DNA of 28,591 nucleotides from an uncultured Clostridium sp. (GTDB lineage: Bacteria; Bacillota; Clostridia; TANB77; CAG-508), in NCBI GenBank assembly GCA_900554815.1, contig USIO01000019.1, positions 1 through 28,591 of the forward strand, in the 5' to 3' direction. A program made the position numbers and the translations under genes. This document shows, in pieces, positions 8,683-17,090 of this stretch. The notes beneath the pieces were generated by a model. That model was not told where the DNA came from, ran no database searches, and saw only the letters and a program-made list of their open reading frames with translations. Every line of letters starts with the position of its first letter. The stretch's first letter is position 1.

Positions 8683-8797
8683 ATAGAATCAAACTATGAA
8701 ATATAATTATAAATACAAGTTCGTATCCTTCGCAAACGGAAGCGTCAAACGAGCCATAAAGATAACAGATTTGTATAAACTAATCTGTTATTTTTTT
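8683..8797 (+). ncRNA. possible small structured RNA of unknown family
   Basis: Between the promoter-like site and a strong terminator lies a GC-richer block (8719-8755) in otherwise very AT-rich DNA. It can form GTTCGT with ACGAGC (6 bp, one wobble) enclosing a CTTC/GAAG hairpin with a GCAAACG loop. There is no plausible reading frame. I could not match it to a known riboswitch, ribozyme or tRNA. It may be an independent small RNA or a regulatory leader. Confidence 0.35.
8762..8797 (+). terminator. intrinsic terminator
   Basis: ATAACAGATT (8762-8771) pairs perfectly with AATCTGTTAT (8782-8791) over a 10-base loop, with seven T residues. It separates the defence island side from the chromosomal genes that follow. 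Confidence 0.85.
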
Positions 8798-8906
8798 ATT
8801 TTTTATAGTAATTTTATGTTATATGTTGTATAATATTTTAAAATAAATAATTTGATTTAATTATTTACTTAAATATTTCTAATAAAGTTATTAAAGGAAT
8901 AAAAAT

Positions 8907-9431
8907 ATGAAATATAAAACAACATATTATTCTCCATTAGGAAAAATATTATTAGCAAGTGATGGAATAAACTTAATTGGTGCATGGATAACTGGACAAA
9001 AATATTTTTTAGGTCAATTAAAAGAAGAACTAATCCCAAATGATGATTTGGCTATATTTATAAAAAGCAAAATATGGTTAGATAAGTACTTTAATAAAGA
9101 AGAACCTAGTATTTCTGAATTGTCTTTAGCTCCACAGGGAAATGAATTTAGACAATGTGTGTGGAAAACATTGTGTAATATACCCTATGGCAAAACATCA
9201 ACATATGGCGAAATTGCTAAAATAATTGCAATAAAGTTAAATAAAAGGTCGATGTCTGCACAAGCAATTGGCAATGCTGTTGCTAATAATCCAATTTCTA
9301 TAATTATTCCTTGTCATAGAGTTATAGGAAAAAATGGAAATCTAACTGGTTATGCAGGTGGAGTTGATAAAAAGATTAAATTATTAGAACTAGAAGGAGT
9401 TAATACAAAAAAACTTTTTTATCCCAAATAA
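8907..9431 (+). CDS. ogt: methylated-DNA--protein-cysteine methyltransferase
   Basis: Suicidal repair protein that removes O6-alkyl groups from guanine onto its own Cys, 174 residues, the usual length for Ogt. The active site IPCHRV places the acceptor Cys at residue 136. The helix-turn-helix that inserts into DNA (QAIGNAVANNP, 119-129) and the C-terminal GNLTGYAGG loop are both present. AAAGGA precedes the ATG. A TATAAT at 8829-8834 is a possible -10 element, without a good -35. It is the first clearly chromosomal gene after the island. Confidence 0.93.
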   Translation: MKYKTTYYSPLGKILLASDGINLIGAWITGQKYFLGQLKEELIPNDDLAIFIKSKIWLDKYFNKEEPSISELSLAPQGNEFRQCVWKTLCNIPYGKTSTYGEIAKIIAIKLNKRSMSAQAIGNAVANNPISIIIPCHRVIGKNGNLTGYAGGVDKKIKLLELEGVNTKKLFYPK

Positions 9432-9479
9432 ATATATTAATATATATATTTAATTAAAATATGTAGAAAAGAGGGAAAA

Positions 9480-10145
9480 ATGAATAAAACTAAAAAAAAA
9501 TTTTTTATTATATTAATAATCTTAATTGCCATATGTAGTGTATATATTATTTTTAAATTTTATAAAATAAATACAAAAATATATTATGCTAAAGATTTTG
9601 GCATAGAAACTGTTTACAGTTTAAAAGACTTTAATAATAACGGAATTGATGATTACACAGATATTCTCTTAGGGGCAAGAAAAGATGCAGAGAATCACCC
9701 AACATATAAAAGTGCTTATTATGAAGGAGGCTATCCACCAGATAATGAAGGCGTTTGTACAGATGTTATATGGAGAGCACTAAAAAATGCAGGATATTCT
9801 TTAAAAGATATGATTGATGAAGATATAAAAAATAATGTGGAATTATATCCAAGGGTTAATGGCCAACCAGATAGCAATATTGATTTTAGAAGAGTTCCTA
9901 ATTTAAAAGTATATTTTGACAGAAATGCTATTTGTTTAACAACAGATATTTCTCAAATAGAACAATGGCAACCAGGAGATATTGTCATATTTGGAACAAA
10001 TCACATTGGAATTATATCAGATAAGAGAAACAAAAAAGGAATTCCCTATTTAATTCATAATGCTAATCAATCACAAAGAGAAGAAGATACATTAGAAATG
10101 TGGAATTTTTTTGAACCAGTATCAGGGCATTACCGTATAAAATAA
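9480..10145 (+). CDS. membrane-anchored DUF1287 protein
   Basis: 221 residues. A Lys-rich start and a single hydrophobic segment (about residues 8-26) anchor the protein, with the rest outside the membrane. The extracellular domain follows the DUF1287 (COG3738) pattern: GARKDAENHPTY, GVCTDVIWRAL with a conserved Cys near residue 94, a PGDIVIF segment and a conserved His in NHIGIIS. The Cys and His arrangement recalls NlpC/P60-like cysteine peptidases, so a cell-wall hydrolase role is possible but unproven. GAGGGA precedes the ATG. It is 48 bases after ogt with no terminator between them. Confidence 0.75.
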   Translation: MNKTKKKFFIILIILIAICSVYIIFKFYKINTKIYYAKDFGIETVYSLKDFNNNGIDDYTDILLGARKDAENHPTYKSAYYEGGYPPDNEGVCTDVIWRALKNAGYSLKDMIDEDIKNNVELYPRVNGQPDSNIDFRRVPNLKVYFDRNAICLTTDISQIEQWQPGDIVIFGTNHIGIISDKRNKKGIPYLIHNANQSQREEDTLEMWNFFEPVSGHYRIK

Positions 10146-10261
10146 ATTGCATATGACGAAATTTACTGGTTATAATCATTTTGTTTATTAAATATGAGCA
10201 TAAACATTTTATATACTATATGAATATAACTTTTATTATTAATAAAAAAGGAATGATTGCT

Positions 10262-10999
10262 TTGAAAAAAGTAATAGAAGTAAAAAACTTACAGAAATCT
10301 TATAAAGAAATTCAAGCTTTAAATGGATTGAGTTTTGATCTATATGAGGGAGAAATATTAGGTATATTAGGACCAAATGGAGCTGGAAAAAGTACAACCA
10401 TCAATATTTTGTCTACAATTTTAAAAAAAGATGCAGGAGAAATTAATTACTTTGGAATGAATGTTGAAAAAAATCTAAGATATATAAAACAAAATTTGGG
10501 TATCGTGCCACAAGATATTGCATTATATGAGGATATTAGTGCGTATAAAAATATAGAATTTTTTGCTTCACTATATGGACTAAGGAAACAAAAACTAAAA
10601 GATGCTGTAAAATATGCTTTAGAATTTGTTGGACTAGAAGATAGAAAAAACGATTTACCAAAGCATTATTCTGGAGGAATGAAAAGAAGACTAAATATTG
10701 CTTGCAGTATAGCACACAAGCCTAAAATACTAATTTTAGATGAGCCTACAGTAGGAATAGATCCTCAATCAAGAAATCATATTTTAAATTCTTTAAGAGC
10801 ACTACAAAAATCAGGAACGACAATTATCTATACAACACATTATATGGAAGAAATTGAAGAAATTGCAGATAGAGTTATTATTGTAGATAAAGGAAAAAAG
10901 ATAGAAGATGGAAAAATAGGGGAGCTATTAACAAAATATGATGAAACATCTCTAGAAGATTTATTCTTAAATTTAACTGGTAGAAGTTTAAGAGACTAA
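10262..10999 (+). CDS. ABC transporter ATP-binding protein (ABC-2 exporter)
   Basis: ATPase subunit of an ABC-2 type exporter, 245 residues. Walker A GPNGAGKST lies at 37-45, the signature YSGGMKRR and Walker B LILDEPTVGID follow, and an ATP switch His is in TTHYMEE. I chose the TTG at 10262 (AAAAAGGA at suitable distance, giving LKKVIEVKNLQKSY) over ATGs further upstream, which would add a non-homologous tail. Two permease genes follow after 11 and 16 bases, so the three form one transporter. The substrate cannot be told; this class commonly exports antimicrobial peptides, lipids or drugs. Confidence 0.9.
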   Translation: MKKVIEVKNLQKSYKEIQALNGLSFDLYEGEILGILGPNGAGKSTTINILSTILKKDAGEINYFGMNVEKNLRYIKQNLGIVPQDIALYEDISAYKNIEFFASLYGLRKQKLKDAVKYALEFVGLEDRKNDLPKHYSGGMKRRLNIACSIAHKPKILILDEPTVGIDPQSRNHILNSLRALQKSGTTIIYTTHYMEEIEEIADRVIIVDKGKKIEDGKIGELLTKYDETSLEDLFLNLTGRSLRD

Positions 11000-11010
11000 G
11001 GGAGGATAAT

Positions 11011-11756
11011 ATGGAATTACCTTTATTAATTAAACAAGACTTAAAAAATGCAATTACAAATCCAGTTACAATTTTATTTTGCTTAATATATCCATTTACT
11101 TTAATTTTCTTATTTGGATTCTTATTTAGTAATCAATATACAGGAGATATACTTACTTCTTACGATTTTTATGGTGTTACAATGTTATTTTATTTATCAC
11201 TGGTATCAGCAACAATTGCATCTACTGTATTAATGGAAGAAAGAATAAAAAAAGCAAACTTAAGGGTAGCATATTCTCCTATACCAAGATACAAAATTTA
11301 CTTATCTAAAATATTTTCTACATTTTTATTATTATCTTTTACCTTTGGGCTAAATATGCTAATACTAGAGTATACTGAGATTGTTAACTTGGGAGAAGAT
11401 AATTTTATTTATGTTTTTTTACTAATTTTTATATTATTATTTTTTAGTACTACATTAGGATGTGCAGTATGTGTATGCATAAAAAGCCAAGACTTAACTA
11501 ATAAGATATTACGGCATAATAATTAATACATTATCTATTTTTTCTGGAGTATTTTTCCCAATAGCAACATTAGGTAGTACTGCAGATAGAATATCTGACA
11601 TTTCTCCACTAAAAATGGTCTTAAATACAATTTTCCAAGTAATTTATGATAATTATTTTCGGAAGTTATGGAGTTACAACTGGAATTTTAATTTTATTTT
11701 CATGTTTATTTTTATTGATTATTCATAAAAAATATAAACCAGAGGATTACATTTAG
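11011..11756 (+). CDS. ABC-2 type permease with two +1 frameshifts at CGG
   Basis: Membrane subunit of the adjacent exporter. In plain triplet reading it stops at 11526 after 171 residues. Reading CGGC at 11512 and CGGA at 11660 as four-base codons gives one protein of 247 residues. The restored middle includes SIFSGVFFPIATLG, the conserved region before the last loop of ABC-2 permeases, and the end has a final hydrophobic helix followed by a basic tail (IIHKKYKPEDYI). The restored protein has about six membrane segments, normal for the family. The ATG follows GGGAGG. The downstream segment keeps coding character and the stop lies just before the next gene, so this looks like a recoded gene, not a decayed one. 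Confidence 0.82.
11512..11515 (+). other. +1 frameshift site CGGC (ABC permease, first)
   Basis: Codon 168 of the permease frame is CGG. The triplet frame stops four codons later; dropping C11512 gives TTA-GGC-ATA and continues the permease. This is the only site of the nine followed by C. Confidence 0.75.
11660..11663 (+). other. +1 frameshift site CGGA (ABC permease, second)
   Basis: It is in frame only after the first shift (147 bases, 49 codons, from 11513). TTT-CGGA-AGT gives Phe-Gly-Ser and leads into the last membrane helix. Confidence 0.78.
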
Positions 11757-11772
11757 AATAGAGGAAAAAAAG

Positions 11773-12726
11773 ATGCTAAATTTAATAAAGATGATATTTT
11801 ATCGAATATTAAAAAATAAAATTTATTTTTTAATGGCTGTATTTATACCGCCTCTAGTTGTTATAGCGTCACTTTTCTTTACAAACAATGTTGAAAACAA
11901 AATAAGAGTTGGAGTAATAAATTTTACTAAAGATATAGAAATTGAAAATATAAATGTAATAAAATTAACAGAAGAACCTCCGATATCTGAATTAGTACAA
12001 GGAAAATATGATGCACTAATAATAGGAAACGAAACTGGATATGAAGTAAAATCTATTAAAGGACAAGAATATGAAAAACTGCTAAAACAGATTATTGACG
12101 GAAAAACCCCACTAAAAGAATTATTTATTAGTATAGAAAATAGAGGTGTTATTTCAAGCCAAATTGGTTTTTTGACAATGCTATTAATGCTAATGGGTTC
12201 TATGCTATATAAATTTTATTATGAAGACAAAAAAGGAACAGATAAAAGAATATTATATGGAACTGTAAGCTATAAACAATATATTTTAAGCCATATTTTA
12301 GTTGTATTTTTAATACTATTTATACCTACAATACTTATTTGTATATTAGCAAATATAATATTTAGTCTGAATATCTATGTATCTGTTACAGAAATTACTT
12401 TTATTATATTTACCTTATGCTTATTATCCACGAGTTTTAGCTTTTTTATTGCATCAATCACAAAAACAGAAGAAAACGGAAGCCTACTAGCAACTATGGC
12501 AATTGTAATTACATCATTAATTTCTGGAAGTATTATAGAAGTGTCAAAACAAGGATTACCCCAAAAGCTAGCTCATTTATTTCCGCAAAGATATATAATT
12601 GATTTTTCTATACAAGTAGAAAGAGGAGAAGCTGCAAGTAATATTAGCATGTTTGTAATTATATTTATTTCTATTTTACTATTAACAATAGGTGGAATTA
12701 TAAATAAAAAAAGAATTCAATCATAA
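11773..12726 (+). CDS. ABC-2 type permease, second subunit
   Basis: 317-residue membrane protein with one N-terminal membrane segment (about 17-37), an extracytoplasmic domain to about residue 130, and five or so membrane segments in the C-terminal half, the classical ABC-2 permease layout. It is fully open with no in-frame CGG. It lies 16 bases after the other permease, AGAGGA precedes the ATG, and the stop is 13 bases before the next gene. It presumably pairs with the neighbouring permease as a heterodimer driven by the ATPase. Confidence 0.82.
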   Translation: MLNLIKMIFYRILKNKIYFLMAVFIPPLVVIASLFFTNNVENKIRVGVINFTKDIEIENINVIKLTEEPPISELVQGKYDALIIGNETGYEVKSIKGQEYEKLLKQIIDGKTPLKELFISIENRGVISSQIGFLTMLLMLMGSMLYKFYYEDKKGTDKRILYGTVSYKQYILSHILVVFLILFIPTILICILANIIFSLNIYVSVTEITFIIFTLCLLSTSFSFFIASITKTEENGSLLATMAIVITSLISGSIIEVSKQGLPQKLAHLFPQRYIIDFSIQVERGEAASNISMFVIIFISILLLTIGGIINKKRIQS

Positions 12727-12739
12727 AAGGAGAAAACAA

Positions 12740-13337
12740 ATGAATCAAAAAAGAATTATTATTGGAATAATGATATGCATTATAAGTTCTATAACATTAG
12801 GAATTATTTTAATTAACCAAGATTTAAAAAATTTTTTTATGCCAGTAAACGAAATAAACAATATCGTTGACTTTCACCAATGCAAAGAAGGAGATTTTGT
12901 TAATGTAAAAGTAACAAAAGCATATGAAACAGAATATTATTATTCTGAAAACCGGAAAAGAAGTAGCAAGATACTTAGATATAGAACTAAATGGATATGC
13001 TCTAATTGCAGTAATAGAAAATACAGAAGCACAAAAAATAATAGATAATGAAAAAGAGCCAATATATGTGCAAGGTAAATTAGAAAAAATAGAAAACACT
13101 TCCATGGCAGAAGGACTAGAAAAAATAAAACAAAACTATTTAGAAGACATGGGAATGGAAATGACAGAAGAAGAAATTTTAGCAATATTTACTCCACTAC
13201 AATTAGTAAACTATGGAGAAACAAGACCAAATACATTTTTAGTGCTATTTTTGATAATAGGATTAATTACAATGGTAATAATCTGTTTTCTACTACTAAG
13301 AATATTAATTAAAAATAAAAGAGAAAAGGAAAATTAA
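12740..13337 (+). CDS. two-TM hypothetical protein with one +1 frameshift at CGG
   Basis: I do not recognise the family. Triplet reading stops at 13048; reading CGGA at 12953 as four bases gives 198 residues ending at 13337. The restored protein has an N-terminal membrane segment (about 6-26), an external domain of about 135 residues with beta-strand character, and a second membrane segment near the C-terminus followed by a basic tail (LIKNKREKEN). Hydrophobic segments at both ends support the joined reading. AAAGGAG precedes the ATG, and the stop overlaps the next start by one base (TAATG), so it is coupled to the radical SAM gene. It may be an accessory to the transporter. Confidence 0.72.
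12953..12956 (+). other. +1 frameshift site CGGA (two-TM protein)
   Basis: Codon 72 is CGG: AAC-CGGA-AAA. Dropping C12953 gives Asn-Gly-Lys-Glu-Val and opens a frame running to 13337. Confidence 0.72.
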
Positions 13338-14231
13338 TGTTGAAAACATATGAAAAATGTAATTTATGCCCTAGAAAATGTGGAGTAAATAGAAAAAACG
13401 GAGAAGTGGGATTTTGTAAAGCACGGAAGTAGCATATATATAGCTCTAAGCTCTATTCATAAATATGAAGAACCTTGTATTAGTGGGAAAAGAGGCTCTG
13501 GAACAGTATTTTTTTCAAATTGCAACTTGCGTTGTTGCTATTGCCAAAACTATAAAATAAGTGCACAAGGTTTAGGGAAAGAAATAACTATAGAAAAATT
13601 AGCAGAAATTTTTTTACAACTCCAGATAAATAATGTACATAATATTAATTTAGTAACACCTACTATATACGTGCCCTCTATTATAGAAGCAATTATAATA
13701 GCAAAACAAAAAGGTCTAAAAATACCAATTATATATAATTCTAGTGGCTATGAAACAGTACAAACTATTGAAATGTTAAATGGATATATAGACATTTACA
13801 TGCCAGATTTAAAATATGCAGAAAATGAATTAGCAATAAAGTACTCTAATGCAAGCCAATACTTTGAACATGCAACTACTGCAATTAAAACCATGTATAA
13901 TCAAGTTGGAGAACCAATATTTAATGAAGAAGGAATTCTACAAAGAGGTGTCTTAATAAGACATTTAATTTTGCCAAACCACACAATAAATACAATTAAA
14001 GTACTAAAGTGGATAAAGGAAAACCTAGCAGATAATGTTTTGGTAAGCATAATGGCACAATATTTTCCAACATATAATGCAAAAAGAATAAAAGACTTGA
14101 ACAGAAAATTAACAAAAAGAGAATATAAAAAAGTAGAAGATTATTTGTTTGAACTAGAACTAAGAAATGGATATATTCAAATTCTTGAAGAAGATGAAGA
14201 AAAATATGTCCCAAAATTTATTTATAGTTAG
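13337..14231 (+). CDS. radical SAM protein, PflX/PflA-like (COG1313), one +1 frameshift at CGG
   Basis: Iron-sulfur enzyme resembling the PflX group of pyruvate formate-lyase activase-like proteins. Triplet reading from the ATG at 13337 ends after 30 codons; reading CGGA at 13424 as four bases gives 297 residues. The N-terminal Cys motif CNLCPRKCG precedes the shift, and the restored join reads GFCKAGS, matching the usual spacing in homologues. The radical SAM motif CNLRCCYCQN (CxxxCxxC) follows, after EEPCISG and GSGTVFF. Without the shift the protein loses either its N-terminal Cys cluster or its whole catalytic domain. The start overlaps the previous stop by one base. Confidence 0.85.
13424..13427 (+). 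other. +1 frameshift site CGGA (PflX-like)
   Basis: Codon 30 is CGG, followed at once by AAG-TAG in the triplet frame. GCA-CGGA-AGT-AGC gives Ala-Gly-Ser-Ser, the expected sequence after the N-terminal Cys cluster. Confidence 0.82.
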
Positions 14232-14403
14232 ATTGATTATTTCTGTATTGAAATATTATTTATGTAATGGTATTAGGTACAAGCCAACAGAGCTTTCAGA
14301 AGAAAGGTACAAATTATACATGAGTATATACCGTAAGTGTCCTTGCAATACATGCGAAAGATGTGAAGGCCCAAACTGCAGGTGCTTTAACTGCACAGAG
14401 TAA
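14206..14403 (+). CDS. possible small Cys-rich protein
   Basis: An open frame ends at 14403 with a compact cysteine cluster (KCPCNTCERC, then NCRCFNC), seven Cys in about 19 residues, suggesting metal binding. The start is unclear: an ATG at 14206 (65 residues, overlapping the PflX-like gene) has only a purine-rich region upstream, and an ATG at 14320 gives just 27 residues. No strong ribosome binding site supports either. A perfect terminator begins six bases after the stop, which favours a real gene end here. I do not recognise the family. Confidence 0.35.
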   Translation: MSQNLFIVRLIISVLKYYLCNGIRYKPTELSEERYKLYMSIYRKCPCNTCERCEGPNCRCFNCTE

Positions 14404-14408
14404 TTCCC

Positions 14409-14440
14409 AAAAAATCTCGCCTGCAATGGCGAGATTTTTT
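14409..14440 (+). terminator. intrinsic terminator
   Basis: AAAAAATCTCGCC (14409-14421) and GGCGAGATTTTTT (14428-14440) form a perfect 13-bp stem with a 6-base loop and a T tract. It ends the transporter/PflX-like transcription unit. Confidence 0.88.
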
Positions 14441-14590
14441 GAAAGAAAATACATAATAATATAATTATAACAATAAAATTTACAAAATTTCAAGTTATGA
14501 ATAATATAAATTAAGTAAGGAAAAAATAGTTTAATAAAGATAATTAAATTTATAATATGAAAAACACATAAAAATAAGAAAAAATTAATT

Positions 14591-14619
14591 TGAAAAAGCA
14601 TGACTAATGTGCTAATATA
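14591..14619 (+). promoter_or_regulatory. promoter of the 6S RNA gene
   Basis: TTGAAA (14591-14596), a 17-base spacer and TAATAT (14614-14619), placed about 20 bases before the conserved 5' stem of the RNA. Confidence 0.7.
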
Positions 14620-14625
14620 ATAGTA

Positions 14626-14832
14626 ATTAAATAACTAATTTTCCCTGCGAAGTTCGAGCGAATAGAAATTTTAGAACCTACAAGTTTGGATAAGGGAGTC
14701 GAGTCTCTAAATATGGCGTGTATGCTTACATTTATGTAAGAAACCCAAGAATATTTAGGTAGACACCCACCTGTTTAAGTACAGGTCCTATAAAATTTTT
14801 ATCATCAATACGGCTGAGCGGGGTTTTTATTG
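14626..14832 (+). ncRNA. ssrS: probable 6S RNA
   Basis: A non-coding, GC-richer block of about 200 bases follows its own promoter and ends in GGGGTTTTT. The two ends pair as CCCTGC (14643-14648) with GCGGGG (14818-14823), the closing stem of 6S RNA. AGTTCGAGCG just inside resembles the conserved GTTCG-AGCG segment of 6S RNAs. Further helices such as ACCTGT/ACAGGT at 14770-14786 are present. Length and layout fit 6S RNA, which holds the housekeeping RNA polymerase in stationary phase. The call is from remembered consensus, without a covariance search. prmC begins 20 bases later and may share the transcript. Confidence 0.65.
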
Positions 14833-14852
14833 TATAGAAAAAAGAGGGGAAA

Positions 14853-15695
14853 ATGAATATTTCAATAGAGAACTTAATCATATATGGGATTAATGAATTA
14901 GAAAATGGAAACATAGAAAATGCAAAAATAAAAACTAAAATTTTACTAGCCTTTTTAATGAACAAAAATACTGAATATTTAATATTTAATAAAAATGAGA
15001 TAGTAGGAAATAAAATTGTAAAACAGTACAAAAAAGAAATTCATAAAATGAAATATGGTAAACCGCTTCAATATATTACACATACACAACAATTTATGGG
15101 ATTATCATTTTATGTAAATAAACATGTATTAATTCCAAGATTCGATACAGAAATTTTAGTAGATGAAATTATTAATCAAAATATTGAAAAAGAAAATTTA
15201 GCAATATTAGATATGTGTACTGGAAGTGGGGCAATTGCAATAAGTTTATCTAAAAAATTAAAAAACAGTAGTATATATGCAGCAGATATTAGCTTAAAAG
15301 CGCTAAAAGTAGCAAAAAAAAATAATAAAACTAACAATACAAAAGTAGAATTTATACGCTCTAATATGTTTAGCAATATATTAGAAAAGAAATTTGATAT
15401 AATTGTATCTAATCCACCATATATTAAAACCAAAATAATTAATAAACTGAACAAAGATGTTAAAAAAGAGCCTAAAATTGCTTTAAATGGAGGAAAAGAT
15501 GGATTAAAATATTATAAAATACTAGCAAATAATGCATATAAACACATAAAACCAAATGGTATGCTAGCATTAGAAATAGGATTTGATCAAAAAGAAGAAA
15601 TAATAAAAATTTTAGAAAGCACGAATCAATATAAAAATATTATTTGTAAAAAGGATTTTGCAGGAAATGATAGAATAATTTTATGTAATATTTAA
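14853..15695 (+). CDS. prmC: release factor glutamine methyltransferase
   Basis: Methylates the Gln of the GGQ motif in peptide chain release factors, 280 residues, normal length. The AdoMet motif DMCTGSGAIAI lies near residues 117-127, and the catalytic NPPY is in SNPPYIK near 187-193. The helical N-terminal domain and RFDTEILVD, just before the catalytic domain, are typical. AAGAGGGGA precedes the ATG. The frame is fully open with no in-frame CGG. radA follows after 20 bases. A termination-related enzyme next to apparent recoding sites is of interest, but prmC is found in nearly all bacteria. Confidence 0.92.
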   Translation: MNISIENLIIYGINELENGNIENAKIKTKILLAFLMNKNTEYLIFNKNEIVGNKIVKQYKKEIHKMKYGKPLQYITHTQQFMGLSFYVNKHVLIPRFDTEILVDEIINQNIEKENLAILDMCTGSGAIAISLSKKLKNSSIYAADISLKALKVAKKNNKTNNTKVEFIRSNMFSNILEKKFDIIVSNPPYIKTKIINKLNKDVKKEPKIALNGGKDGLKYYKILANNAYKHIKPNGMLALEIGFDQKEEIIKILESTNQYKNIICKKDFAGNDRIILCNI

Positions 15696-15715
15696 TAAAA
15701 GAAAAAGGGAGAAAA

Positions 15716-17076
15716 ATGGCAAAAATAAATAGTGTATTTGTATGTAGTAACTGTGGATATGAGTCTGCAAAATGGCTAGGGAAATGTCCACGGATGTAAT
15801 GAATGGAATAGTTTTTATGAAGAAAAAATAAACAAAAATAATATAAATAATAAACAGAAGAATTTATCTAAACAACCAACCAGGCTAAACGAGGTATCAA
15901 AAACTGTAACAACAAGAGTAAAAACAGGCTTTGAAGAATTAGATAGAGTGCTAGGTGGTGGATTAGTAAAAGGCTCATTAGTATTATTAGGAGGAGAGCC
16001 TGGAATTGGTAAGTCAACTTTAATATTACAAATTTGTGACAAACTAAAAGATGAAGGAGCCGTTTTATATGTTTCTGGGGAAGAGTCTGCAGAACAAATA
16101 AAATTACGAGCAGATAGACTAGGAATTAATAATGAAAATATTTTATTTCTAGGAGAAACAGATATTGATGTTATTGAAAATAATATTGAAAACATAAAAC
16201 CTAAATTAGTAATTATTGACTCAATACAAACCATGTATAGTGATGAAATATCGGCAGCAGCCGGTAGTGTTAGCCAAGTAAGAGAAATTACTTCTAGGAT
16301 TATGAGAACATGTAAACAAAAAGAAGTTACTACAATAATAATAGGACATGTAACAAAAGATCGGAAATATTGCAGGACCAAGAGTGTTAGAACATATGGT
16401 AGATACTGTATTATATTTAGAAGGGGAAAGATATTTTTCTTATAGAATATTAAGAGGAGTAAAAAATAGATTTGGATCTACTAACGAAATTGGTATGTTT
16501 GAAATGCAAAATAAAGGATTAACAGAAGTAACAAATCCTTCTATGGTATTATTATCAGAAAGAAGTGAAAATACATCTGGCTCTATTGTTACATCTAGTA
16601 TGGAAGGAACAAGGCCAATATTGGTTGAGCTACAAACTCTTACATCGACAAGCGTTTTTGGAATTCCAAGAAGAACTGCAAATGGAATAGACTATAATAG
16701 GCTTACACTTTTAATTGCTGTACTAGAAAAAAAAACTGGTCTACCATTGGGAGGGCAAGATGTATATTTAAATGTGGTGGGAGGAATTAAACTAAATGAA
16801 CCAGCATTAGATTTACCTATTATTTTAGCTACATATTCTAGTTACAAAAACATTCCAATAGATAAAGAAATTGTGGCAATTGGAGAAGTTGGTTTAACAG
16901 GCGAAATAAGAGCAATTAATTTGGTTGAAAAAAGAATAAAAGAAGCAGAAAAAATGGGATTTAAAAAAATAATAATACCAGAAAGTAATAAAAAACTATT
17001 GAAAGATAATTTTAAATTAGATATAATAGGTGCAAATAATATTATAGAAGCTATAAAATATTTAAAACTAAAATAA
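15716..17076 (+). CDS. radA: DNA repair protein RadA with two +1 frameshifts at CGG
   Basis: RecA-like ATPase acting on branched recombination intermediates. Triplet reading from the ATG at 15716 (AAAGGGAG in front) ends after 26 codons. Reading CGGA at 15791 and at 16362 as four bases gives 452 residues, the normal RadA length. The N-terminal zinc finger becomes CSNCG...KCPGCNEWNSF, with both Cys pairs. Walker A GGEPGIGKST is near residues 92-101. The second join reads HVTKDG followed by NIAGPRVLEH, an invariant block. The RadA motif KNRFGSTNEIG follows, then the C-terminal Lon-like domain. Both restored residues are Gly positions conserved in the family, and nothing else in the gene looks decayed. 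Confidence 0.93.
15791..15794 (+). other. +1 frameshift site CGGA (RadA zinc finger)
   Basis: Codon 26 is CGG, followed by ATG-TAA in the triplet frame. CCA-CGGA-TGT gives Cys-Pro-Gly-Cys, the second half of the RadA zinc finger. Confidence 0.88.
16362..16365 (+). other. +1 frameshift site CGGA (RadA, after TKD)
   Basis: It is in frame only after the first shift at 15791 (570 bases, 190 codons, from 15792). GAT-CGGA-AAT-ATT gives Asp-Gly-Asn-Ile, the invariant TKDG-x-IAGP block. Confidence 0.88.
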
Positions 17077-17090
17077 ATACTAGGAAGTAG

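Noticed and set aside
8718..8735. T-arm-like GTTCGTATCC as a tRNA fragment or attachment site
   Set aside because: The flanking bases do not form a T stem or acceptor, and no second copy was found at the other end of the visible island.
15815..16381. Long antisense open frame opposite radA
   Set aside because: Opposite a clear RadA domain, with no ribosome binding site or recognisable motif. Such frames are common opposite AT-rich genes.
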